From positions 1 through 5,586 of the forward strand of contig JACQFG010000234.1 of NCBI GenBank assembly GCA_016200155.1: a stretch of DNA of 5,586 nt, given 5' to 3'. The notes beneath the pieces were generated by a model. The model was given only the letters and a program-made list of their open reading frames with translations. It was not told where the DNA came from and searched no databases. The stretch is from Planctomycetota bacterium (GTDB taxonomy: Bacteria; Planctomycetota; Planctomycetia; Gemmatales; Gemmataceae). Positions 1 through 5,330 of the stretch are shown one piece after another (the first letter of the stretch is position 1; the number at the start of each line of letters is the position of its first letter). A program made the translations under genes and the position numbers.

Positions 1-414
1 AAGTTCACCCACCTGATGGGGCGCAAACCCGCGTTTGCGATCGCTTTTGTCCTCGCTTTGTTGACAACCGCGTTCGCATTTTGGAGTCTCAGCACATTCA
101 GCGACGTTTTCTGGATGGTCCCGCTCATGGGCTTCGCGCAGATTTCCTTGTTCGGAGGCTACGCGATCTACTTTCCCGAGTTGTTTCCGACGCGCTTGCG
201 CAGCACCGGCACGTCCTTTTGTTACAACGTGGGGCGTTACGTGGCGGCCCCCGGCCCGCTTGTGTTGGGCGCCCTCGGCAGCATGGTCTTTGGCGCCCAT
301 GGCGACGTCATGAGCTGGCGACTGGCTGGCGTAACGATGTGCTCTTTCTTCCTTCTGGGATTGATTATCCTGCCGTTTGCGCCCGAAACCAAGGGCAAGC
401 CGCTGCCGGAGTAG
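1..414 (+). CDS. MFS transporter, C-terminal fragment (5' end outside window)
   Basis: This is the last 137 codons of a major facilitator superfamily transporter; the reading frame is open from base 1, so the true start lies upstream. The visible part begins with FTHLMGRKP, which fits the short cytoplasmic loop with a basic GRK/GRR motif before helix 9. About four hydrophobic helices follow (roughly residues 15-32, 39-58, 83-98 and 107-126), matching helices 9-12. Between the second and third is PELFPTRLRSTGTSFCYNVGR, and the tail ends in PETKGKPLPE; both are typical of sugar/metabolite:H+ symporter-like MFS members. It should be an inner-membrane secondary transporter. The substrate cannot be told from this end. 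The next gene is convergent, so they are not an operon, although an isomerase of sugar phosphates next to a possible sugar or organic acid carrier is suggestive. The family call is firm; the subfamily is inference. Confidence 0.9.
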   Translation, partial: KFTHLMGRKPAFAIAFVLALLTTAFAFWSLSTFSDVFWMVPLMGFAQISLFGGYAIYFPELFPTRLRSTGTSFCYNVGRYVAAPGPLVLGALGSMVFGAHGDVMSWRLAGVTMCSFFLLGLIILPFAPETKGKPLPE

Positions 415-417
415 CAT

Positions 418-467
418 GGTTTACGTTTAGCGCTCGCGCGGCGCCGAGCGAGCGCCAAACGTAAACC
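418..467. terminator. Bidirectional terminator-like 50-base inverted repeat between convergent genes
   Basis: The left arm (418-437, starting GGTTTACGTTT) and right arm (448-467, ending AAACGTAAACC) are complementary at 19 of 20 positions, the exception being A429 opposite C456. The loop is 10 bases (438-447). The repeat begins 3 bases after the MFS stop codon and ends 2 bases before the stop codon of the opposite-strand gene, so it fills the whole space between them. The stem has a GC-rich inner half and an AT-richer outer half with TTTACGTTT-type ends on either strand, so a hairpin can form in both transcripts. There is no long pure U-tract outside the stem. Termination or 3'-end protection is inferred from position and symmetry. 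Confidence 0.75.
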
Positions 468-469
468 GA

Positions 470-1420
470 TCAATTGCACTCCGCGACCAGCGGCTCCGCC
501 AGTTCCTTCAGGTAAAACAGCCGTCCCGCCAGCGTCGGCATGTACGTGCTCGGAATCCACGTCGTCGGCTCGTGCTGCAGGCTCATCCGCAGCGATAGGC
601 CCTGCCATTGCATGCCGCGGCCGAAACTGCCGTCCGCCCCGCCGATGATGTGGTCGGCCGCCAGGAACAACGCCGGGCCGATCGTGTTGGCGAACGCCGG
701 CACCAGAGTCGTGCGGCTCCTGAAGCTCGTCAGCGCGTTCTGCTCGATCGTCAACGGATGCAAGCGGGCGCCGAGCCGATGCGTTTGCGCCTTCCACTCG
801 GCCTCCGTCTTGAATTCGGCGGCGAAGTGCGGCTCCCAGAAGGCGATGTGGCACACCCGGCCGATGCCGAAGACCGTGTCGAGCTTGGCCCCCTTCTTCT
901 TGAGATCGCCGATCTGGGAGGCGTAGGTCGGCAGCTCGTTCTTGAGGGCGAAATGGCGTTGCGACTTGGGCACCGTGGCCGAGCCGAGCGGACCGTAGAA
1001 CGCCTGCTCCATGGCGTACTGGAAGGCGCCGGAGTTGTCGGCGGGAAGCGTGTTGCCCTGGGCGTCGGCCCATTCGTCCATGTTGAACCCGTGGACGTGC
1101 TCGCAGCTGACACCCCATTCCTTCAAGAAATAGACCGCCCAGCGATACATCCCCATCGGGCCGACCGGCAGAATCATGGCGAGAGGTCGGCCGGCTTGCT
1201 TCGTCAGCTGGATCTCGCGGGCGATCTCATGGCCCATGAACGTGTTAAAATCGGCCAGGGAACCGCACGCGACCGGTTCGAACTTCGGATGCCACCACGA
1301 GCAGCGTTTGAGCATGGCGTCGCCGGACAGGTCGGCGAGGCGGTCGATTTTCTCGAGGTTCCAGCCGGCCGGCAGAAAGCCTTCCATCATCGAACCGCGA
1401 AATGTGGTGAGGAGATTCAT
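470..1420 (-). CDS. Glucosamine-6-phosphate isomerase/deaminase-like protein (NagB fold), divergent
   Basis: Predicted 316-residue protein resembling the NagB/6-phosphogluconolactonase sugar-phosphate isomerase fold. Family members such as NagB convert glucosamine-6-phosphate to fructose-6-phosphate plus ammonia in the cytoplasm. Visible signatures are LPVGPMGMY (84-92) at the phosphate-binding loop, GFNMDEW (111-117, matching the NagB Asp72 region) and FGIGRVCHIAFWEP (184-197), which keeps the His and Glu of the GHIAFNEP motif. The residue aligned with catalytic Asp141 of E. coli NagB is Val189, and the loop lacks the usual Thr. The protein is also longer than the ~266 residues of NagB. The substrate may therefore differ. 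An in-frame ATG 78 bases upstream exists, but the start at 1420 is chosen because AAAGGA (1430-1435) sits 9 bases before it and the extra 26 residues look non-conserved. Its stop is 2 bases from the hairpin shared with the MFS gene. Confidence 0.8.
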   Translation of the reverse strand: MNLLTTFRGSMMEGFLPAGWNLEKIDRLADLSGDAMLKRCSWWHPKFEPVACGSLADFNTFMGHEIAREIQLTKQAGRPLAMILPVGPMGMYRWAVYFLKEWGVSCEHVHGFNMDEWADAQGNTLPADNSGAFQYAMEQAFYGPLGSATVPKSQRHFALKNELPTYASQIGDLKKKGAKLDTVFGIGRVCHIAFWEPHFAAEFKTEAEWKAQTHRLGARLHPLTIEQNALTSFRSRTTLVPAFANTIGPALFLAADHIIGGADGSFGRGMQWQGLSLRMSLQHEPTTWIPSTYMPTLAGRLFYLKELAEPLVAECN

Positions 1421-1470
1421 GGGTGCCCATCCTTTATGTGATGAACCAGCGTGAGGCAATGAACGTAATG

Positions 1471-1485
1471 TATTCCGAGGGAATA
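1471..1485. promoter_or_regulatory. Operator-like palindrome TATTCC-GAG-GGAATA
   Basis: Two perfect 6-base arms (1471-1476 and 1480-1485) flank a 3-base spacer. The site lies about 50 bases upstream of the NagB-like start, in the divergent region shared with the DUF6263-type gene. The position suits a regulator binding site at or near the NagB-like promoter. No regulator gene is visible in the window and no second copy was seen, so this is only a candidate. Confidence 0.25.
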
Positions 1486-1593
1486 TCGGGCGGCACAAAG
1501 AAATTTCCAGATTTTACGTGGACCTTTGGCCGGCCAGTCGTCTACAATACCTGTCCGACCCATGCTGCCGATCCGCATGCGCGGACCGGGGAC

Positions 1594-1622
1594 TTGCTGG
1601 TTTGACGTGATTTGCGTATAAA
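1594..1622 (+). promoter_or_regulatory. Weak sigma70-like promoter candidate for the DUF6263-type gene
   Basis: TATAAA at 1617-1622 matches a -10 box at five of six positions. TTGCTG at 1594-1599 could be a poor -35 box with a 17-base spacer. A better -35 match, TTGACG at 1602-1607, is only 9 bases from the -10 and so is badly spaced. Transcription from here would begin around 1629, leaving a leader of about 65 bases. Planctomycete promoters often fit the E. coli consensus poorly, so confidence is low. Confidence 0.3.
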
Positions 1623-1639
1623 AACGGGGTTGCCGTTTT
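1621..1639 (+). promoter_or_regulatory. Small hairpin at the presumed 5' end of the DUF6263-type leader
   Basis: AAAACGG (1621-1627) and CCGTTTT (1633-1639) form a perfect 7-bp stem with a 5-base loop (GGTTG). It lies immediately after the TATAAA box and about 55 bases before the start codon. It could protect the mRNA 5' end or merely be chance. It lacks a good downstream U-tract and is weak as a terminator. Confidence 0.25.
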
Positions 1640-1693
1640 CTTCGAACATCAAAAAGGCTTCTTGCAGATCCGGTTTCATCCGGGAGGAACAAC

Positions 1694-2839
1694 ATGAACG
1701 TTTGGCGTTTGCTCGGTATTTCGACTTTCTTGATCGCCACGCTGCTTCTCGTCGGCGCGACCAGGTATACCGCGAATGCGGAAGATCCCAAAAAGGCCCA
1801 GGTTGACCCGAAGAAGGTCGATCCGAAGGTTGACCCGAAGAAGGTCGATCCGAAGGTTGACCCGAAGAAGGTTGATCCGAAGGTCGACCCCAAGGTTGAC
1901 CCGAAGGTCGAGAAGCCGCCGGTCGAAGCTCCGAAGGCCGGCGCTCTGAAGTTCACCGCCTTTGACAAGGACAAGAAGCCCTTCTATCAGATGCAGAAGA
2001 CCAAGACCAAGCAAGAAATGAAGGTCATGAGTCAGGTCGTCATCCAGACACAGGAGCAGGATTTCCTCATCCTCTGGACCCCGAAGCCCGCGGCCGCCAA
2101 TGGCGACTATGTCGTGAGCCAAAAGATTATCGGCGTGAAGATGAAGATCAGCATCGGCGGCAACCAGATCAGCTACGATTCGACCAGCGCCACCAAGCCC
2201 AAGAATCCGATGACCGACTTCTTCGAACAGCTCACCAAGCAGGAATTGACCTTCACGATCAAGTCCGACCTGTCATCCGTCACCAAGATCGATGGCCGCG
2301 AGGACTTCATCAAGGGCCTGAGCGAGATCAACCCGCAAATGCAGACCCTGCTCAAGCAGATCCTCAGCGAGAAGGCGTTGACGCGCATGGCCGAGCCGAC
2401 CTGGTATGCGTTCCCGCCGGGCGGCGACCTCGGCAAGAAGGAATGGAAAGGCGAAAGCATTCTCGACCTCGGGCCGATCGGCAACTACAAGACCGATTTC
2501 ACCTTCACCTACAAGGGCAAGGACGGCGCCAAGGAAAAGATCGACATCACGAGCAAGCTCACCTACACCCAGCCCAATGCCCAGGCCAAGGCGGGCTTGC
2601 CCTTCATCATCCACACCGCCGACCTCAAGGCCGACACCGGCACCGGTCACACTATTTTCAACCCCGATCCAGTTAAGGGCGGCCGATTCGATTACACCGA
2701 ACTCAAGATGAAGCTCACGGGCAACTTGACCATCGAAGTCGGCAATCAGAAGACCTCCGTCGAACTGACGCAGGACCAGGAAGCCTACTCAACCGCCTCC
2801 GACGATCTGCCCCCCGACTGGAAGGGCGCCGCCAAGTAA
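1694..2839 (+). CDS. Secreted DUF6263-type protein with Lys/Pro-rich tandem-repeat N-terminus
   Basis: 381-residue protein of unknown function. The start is well supported by GGGAGG (1682-1687) 6 bases upstream. Residues 1-29 form a signal peptide: a short basic N-region, a hydrophobic core around residues 7-22 and an Ala-Asn-Ala cleavage site before Glu30. Export is therefore expected, and no lipobox cysteine is present. Residues 37-74 are a low-complexity stretch of VDPKKVDPK units. The remainder (about 80-381) resembles the planctomycete DUF6263 family: it has an early KTKTKQEMKVM strand, LILWTPKP, a GVKMKISIGGNQISYDS segment, and a NPMTDFFEQL helix followed by SSVTKIDGREDFIKGL, NPQMQTLLKQIL and LDLGPIGNYKTDFTFTY. 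It looks beta-rich with repeating amphipathic strands. It is monocistronic, ending at its own terminator. The family name is from recollection of sequence character, not a search. Confidence 0.85.
   Translation: MNVWRLLGISTFLIATLLLVGATRYTANAEDPKKAQVDPKKVDPKVDPKKVDPKVDPKKVDPKVDPKVDPKVEKPPVEAPKAGALKFTAFDKDKKPFYQMQKTKTKQEMKVMSQVVIQTQEQDFLILWTPKPAAANGDYVVSQKIIGVKMKISIGGNQISYDSTSATKPKNPMTDFFEQLTKQELTFTIKSDLSSVTKIDGREDFIKGLSEINPQMQTLLKQILSEKALTRMAEPTWYAFPPGGDLGKKEWKGESILDLGPIGNYKTDFTFTYKGKDGAKEKIDITSKLTYTQPNAQAKAGLPFIIHTADLKADTGTGHTIFNPDPVKGGRFDYTELKMKLTGNLTIEVGNQKTSVELTQDQEAYSTASDDLPPDWKGAAK
1802..1915 (+). repeat. 27-bp in-frame tandem repeat (3 full units plus 12-bp half units)
   Basis: Three 27-bp units lie at 1802-1828, 1829-1855 and 1856-1882. 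The first two are identical and the third differs by one silent change (GTC to GTT). They are followed by two 12-bp partial units (1883-1894 and 1895-1906) and a degenerate VEK remnant (1907-1915). Each full unit encodes VDPKKVDPK and is itself a 15+12 duplication. The repeat sits directly after the signal peptide and likely forms an extended, positively charged linker. Confidence 0.9.
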
Positions 2840-2868
2840 GGCCGCCGATTTTCATCAGCAGCATTTCG

Positions 2869-2900
2869 ATGCCGCAGCGCCACCACGCTGCGGCATTTTT
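2869..2900 (+). terminator. Intrinsic terminator of the DUF6263-type gene
   Basis: An 11-bp perfect GC-rich stem (2869-2879 with 2886-2896) has a 6-base CCACCA loop and ends in a run of five Ts (2896-2900). It begins 29 bases after the stop codon. The opposite-strand protease gene ends 15 bases beyond it. The other strand lacks a T-run after the stem, so it is best as a plus-strand terminator, although the hairpin may serve both transcripts. Confidence 0.85.
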
Positions 2901-2914
2901 GTTGCGCCTCATGG

Positions 2915-3937
2915 TCAACCGGCCGGCGCTGCATGCGGGTAATCGCGCGGCAGGATCATCCGTTCGATGCGACGCTGGCCGCGCAGCAGCACGATCGTGG
3001 CCGGCACGTCGATCGGCAACTGCGTCAACAGCTTGTGCAGGTCGTCGACGTTGGCGACCGGTTGCTCGTCGATCGCCAGGATGCAGTCTTCTTGTTCCAG
3101 CCCCGCCTGTTCCGCGGGCCCGTCCGGCTCAATCGAGAGCACCTCCACGGCCGTCGTTTGTTTCAATGCAAGCTGCAACTGAATGACGCGCGGAATCGGC
3201 ACCGTGCGGACGTGCAGGCCGAGGTAGCCGCGCAGCACCTTGCCGTGCTTGAGCAGGATCGGCACGAGCAGCTTGGCCATATTGATTGGGATGGCGAAGC
3301 AGATGCCCTGGGCGGGAGCGATGACGGCGGTGTTGATGCCGATGACGTGCCCCTGGCTGTCGACGAGCGGTCCGCCGCTGTTGCCCGGATTGAGGGCGGC
3401 GTCCGTCTGGATGACATTGTCGACCAGATGCCCCGTGATGGTCCGCAGCGAGCGGCCCAGCGCGCTGACGACCCCGGCGGTAACGGTCGATTCGAACCCG
3501 AACGGGCTGCCGATGGCGACGACGAGCTGGCCGACGCGCAACTTTTGCGAGTCGCCCAGATTGGCGTGAAGCAGCTTGTTTCCTTGCGCCTGGACGACGG
3601 CGAGGTCGGTCCACGGATCGAGGCCGACGACGCGCCCGTCGATCTCCTGACCGTCGTTGAGCCGAATGCGGACGCTCTCGAATTCGCGCACGACGTGAGC
3701 GTTGGTCAGCAGGAACCCGTCCGGCGTGAACAGGACGCCCGACCCGCCGCTGCCATTGCGGCCTCGCCCCACGCGCAAGTTGACGACCGCCGGCTGCAAC
3801 TGCTCGGCAACCCGCACCACGACGCGCGAATACGCATCGAGAGCATCCGCCTCCTCGCGCGGCACCGCTGTCGGTGGCGGCGGTTCGGAACGCGGTTCGA
3901 AATCGTCATTGACGTAGCGTGGCACGATCGGCGGCAT
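2915..3937 (-). CDS. HtrA/Deg-like trypsin-fold serine protease with PDZ domain, no export signal
   Basis: 340-residue S1C-family protease. The catalytic triad is visible: His81 in LTNAHVV, Asp111 in DPWTDLAVVQ and Ser187 in NPGNSGGPL. Other family hallmarks are GSGVLFTPDGFLLTN (64-79), VVAIGSPFGFESTVTAGVVS (139-158) and DNVIQTDAALNPG (173-185). A single PDZ domain spans about 236-330, with a RGYLGLHV-type start and the AEQAGLEQEDCILAIDEQPV core. DegP/DegS/DegQ proteins normally carry a signal peptide or membrane anchor. Here residues 1-35 are Pro/Glu/Arg-rich with no hydrophobic segment, so a cytoplasmic location is inferred. The start is backed by GGAG (3947-3950) 9 bases upstream, and no alternative is needed. 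Likely roles are quality control of misfolded proteins or regulated cleavage; the substrate is unknown. It is divergent from the CPBP protease gene. Confidence 0.93.
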   Translation of the reverse strand: MPPIVPRYVNDDFEPRSEPPPPTAVPREEADALDAYSRVVVRVAEQLQPAVVNLRVGRGRNGSGGSGVLFTPDGFLLTNAHVVREFESVRIRLNDGQEIDGRVVGLDPWTDLAVVQAQGNKLLHANLGDSQKLRVGQLVVAIGSPFGFESTVTAGVVSALGRSLRTITGHLVDNVIQTDAALNPGNSGGPLVDSQGHVIGINTAVIAPAQGICFAIPINMAKLLVPILLKHGKVLRGYLGLHVRTVPIPRVIQLQLALKQTTAVEVLSIEPDGPAEQAGLEQEDCILAIDEQPVANVDDLHKLLTQLPIDVPATIVLLRGQRRIERMILPRDYPHAAPAG

Positions 3938-4023
3938 GGCGGTTTTCTCCGGAGCTGATCTATTGTAGGAGGCCGCGTCAAGGCGCTCCTGCCGTGATAG
4001 GATGGAAGCAGGCGATTTCTGCC

Positions 4024-4887
4024 ATGAATACGCTCATCGGCCAACACCTGCGCGAGTTTCGCGAAAGCCGTGTCCTCGTCACGGTCCTGTGCGGTGCTGT
4101 CCTGCTGGTCGAGTTCACGGGAGCGTGGGATTACTACGAAACGGTCAATCCCTGCCGCGAGCGCTCGGCCGACCTCGAAATAGCGGCGCGGGCCTACGCG
4201 CAGGCAACCACGCGATCCGAGGCAGCCGGCGCGGGATCGGGATTCCAGCGCTCCCGCGAACGCGAAGAAGCTCTGTATGCGAATTGGGAGACTGCTTACA
4301 TCCGGTACTGCCAGGCGTACCGGGCGGAGTGCGACGCCTTTGCCGGCCGCGACCGCTGCCATCTGAGCCTGGTCGTGCTGGTGCTCCTGTTCTATCCCAT
4401 CTTTGCCAACGGCAATTGCGGATCGATCGGGTTGCGGCTCACGCCGAGCGAAGGATGGTGGTACTGGTGCAAGGCGGCGCCGTTGCTGGCGCTCGCCGTG
4501 GCCGTCCTCTTGGTTCCGGGCGTCGCGCTGTGGTTATGGCTCGGCGGCAGCGTCGAAGACCTTGCCAGGGAAACCTGGAATGATCCGTTCGGCAACTTCG
4601 TGAAAGCCCCGGTCACCGAGGAGATCATCTATCGCCTGGCGGTGTGCACGATGGTGGCCGGCTGGTTCGGCCCGCGGTCCGCGATTGCCGTCAGCGGGAT
4701 CCTGTTTGCCCTGATCCACCTTGCCTACGGCTGGGACAACCCGGTGAACCTCGTGGCCGGCTTCGTCCTGGCATGGTCGTTCCTGAAGAGCAACACGATC
4801 CTGGTGCCGATGGCCCTGCACAGCCTGGGAAACATCCTGGGCTGGCTGCTGGTGACGCAATGCCTGGCGCCGCTTTGTACGTTTTGA
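4024..4887 (+). CDS. CPBP-family intramembrane metalloprotease-like protein
   Basis: 287-residue membrane protein of the CPBP (CAAX protease and bacteriocin-processing, Abi) family. The three family motifs are present: EEIIYR (199-204), FALIH (228-232) and HSLGN (266-270). They supply the Glu, two His and Asn expected for metal binding within the membrane. Hydrophobic segments lie at about 16-32, 114-130, 151-171, 204-214, 217-235, 242-254 and 258-279. Between the first two helices is a long charged loop (about 40-112) rich in Arg/Glu/Ala with four cysteines (C44, C96, C103, C112), which is unusual for this family. Eukaryotic relatives cleave prenylated CAAX proteins; bacterial ones have been tied to bacteriocin immunity and regulated proteolysis, but most are uncharacterised. 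The start at the ATG of MNTLIGQHL is chosen because it keeps the gene clear of the divergent protease; a GTG at 3994 is possible. The ribosome binding site is weak, so the start is uncertain. Confidence 0.87.
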   Translation: MNTLIGQHLREFRESRVLVTVLCGAVLLVEFTGAWDYYETVNPCRERSADLEIAARAYAQATTRSEAAGAGSGFQRSREREEALYANWETAYIRYCQAYRAECDAFAGRDRCHLSLVVLVLLFYPIFANGNCGSIGLRLTPSEGWWYWCKAAPLLALAVAVLLVPGVALWLWLGGSVEDLARETWNDPFGNFVKAPVTEEIIYRLAVCTMVAGWFGPRSAIAVSGILFALIHLAYGWDNPVNLVAGFVLAWSFLKSNTILVPMALHSLGNILGWLLVTQCLAPLCTF

Positions 4888-4968
4888 GTCGAGTCCATGG
4901 GAGTTGCCGATTTCGGCTTCCCTGCTCACGCCAGCCGTGATAACGTAACTGTCGTTCGATGGTGACTT

Positions 4969-5328
4969 ATGCCGCCCGGCAGCGCAACACGGCATTTACG
5001 CCACGGAACGACTCGGCAGCGCGCCGATTCGATCGTGCAGAATGGGCCGAACCCGGGCTTCATGGAGCCCGGCGGATCGGACCCGGCCAGGGGATTTTCG
5101 ATGTATCCCGATGGCACACCGCCGTCGGTCGGTACGCCCGAGCAATATGCAGCCGGCAAAGCGAGCCTATTTCCGAATGAGGGCGGTCCTGCGATTGTCG
5201 AGATCGACGTGCCGACCGAAATCGCAGACCTGGCCATTGATGCCGGCGGTGAGCTCCGGTTCGAGCCGGGTTTCGGTCTTGAGGAACTTTTGCAAGCCTG
5301 GCCAATGATTCCAAAGAGGGTGGTGTAA
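4969..5328 (+). CDS. Small protein with ADP-ribosyltransferase-like HGTT motif (tentative)
   Basis: 119-residue protein, first of a two-gene unit. An in-frame TGA at 4963-4965 rules out an earlier start, and only a weak GGTGA (4961-4965) precedes the ATG. The N-terminal HLRHGTTRQRADSIVQNGP (9-27) resembles the His-Gly-Thr strand followed by a helix and Gly that opens many small ADP-ribosyltransferase folds (Tpt1/KptA, DUF3990 and polymorphic-toxin types). Further along come GFSMYP (42-47), an EQYAAGKA helix (58-65), GGPAIVEIDVP (72-82) and GGELRFEPGFGLEEL (93-107), where Glu95 or Glu99 could be the catalytic acid. This order is compatible with an H-Y-E type ART core, but the match is motif-level only and catalysis is unproven. 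There is no signal peptide or membrane segment, so it is cytoplasmic. Codon use resembles its neighbours. It could equally be a non-enzymatic relative. Confidence 0.75.
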   Translation: MPPGSATRHLRHGTTRQRADSIVQNGPNPGFMEPGGSDPARGFSMYPDGTPPSVGTPEQYAAGKASLFPNEGGPAIVEIDVPTEIADLAIDAGGELRFEPGFGLEELLQAWPMIPKRVV

Positions 5329-5330
5329 CG

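Noticed and set aside
608..1441. 277-codon plus-strand frame antisense to the NagB-like gene
   Set aside because: Composition is Arg/Ala/Gly/Val-rich without domain character. It mirrors a gene with recognisable active-site motifs, as is common for shadow frames in GC-rich DNA.
1572..1585. TCCGC-ATGC-GCGGA inverted repeat in the divergent intergenic region
   Set aside because: Five-base arms in GC-rich sequence are expected by chance, and it lies upstream of the likely promoter without other support.
1802..1915. Possible CRISPR array
   Set aside because: The 27-bp units are directly abutting with no spacers and lie in frame inside a coding sequence.
1417..1974. Minus-strand open frame with Gly-Ser-Thr-Phe repeats (185 codons)
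   Set aside because: It is the reverse-strand reading of the 27-bp repeat and signal peptide of the DUF6263-type gene, and it overlaps the NagB-like start. The plus-strand gene has a strong ribosome binding site, a signal peptide and a family-like body.
2933..3958. 341-codon plus-strand frame fully antisense to the Deg-like protease
   Set aside because: It is as long as the protease gene but very rich in Arg, Asp and Ala with no motif, whereas the minus strand shows the complete catalytic triad and a PDZ domain.
3967..3972. AGGAGG, a strong ribosome-binding-like sequence upstream of the CPBP gene
   Set aside because: No start codon lies at a suitable distance, and the nearest in-frame start is over 20 bases away, so it is probably coincidental.
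3919..4023. Earlier starts for the CPBP gene (ATG at 3919, GTG at 3994)
   Set aside because: The ATG would overlap the start of the divergent protease and adds residues without family character. The GTG has no ribosome binding site at a good distance, so it is kept only as an alternative.
4906..4917. GCCGATTTCGGC hairpin after the CPBP gene as a terminator
   Set aside because: The stem is only 4-5 bp and is not followed by a T-tract, which is too weak to call. The 81-base gap to the next gene holds no convincing promoter or terminator.
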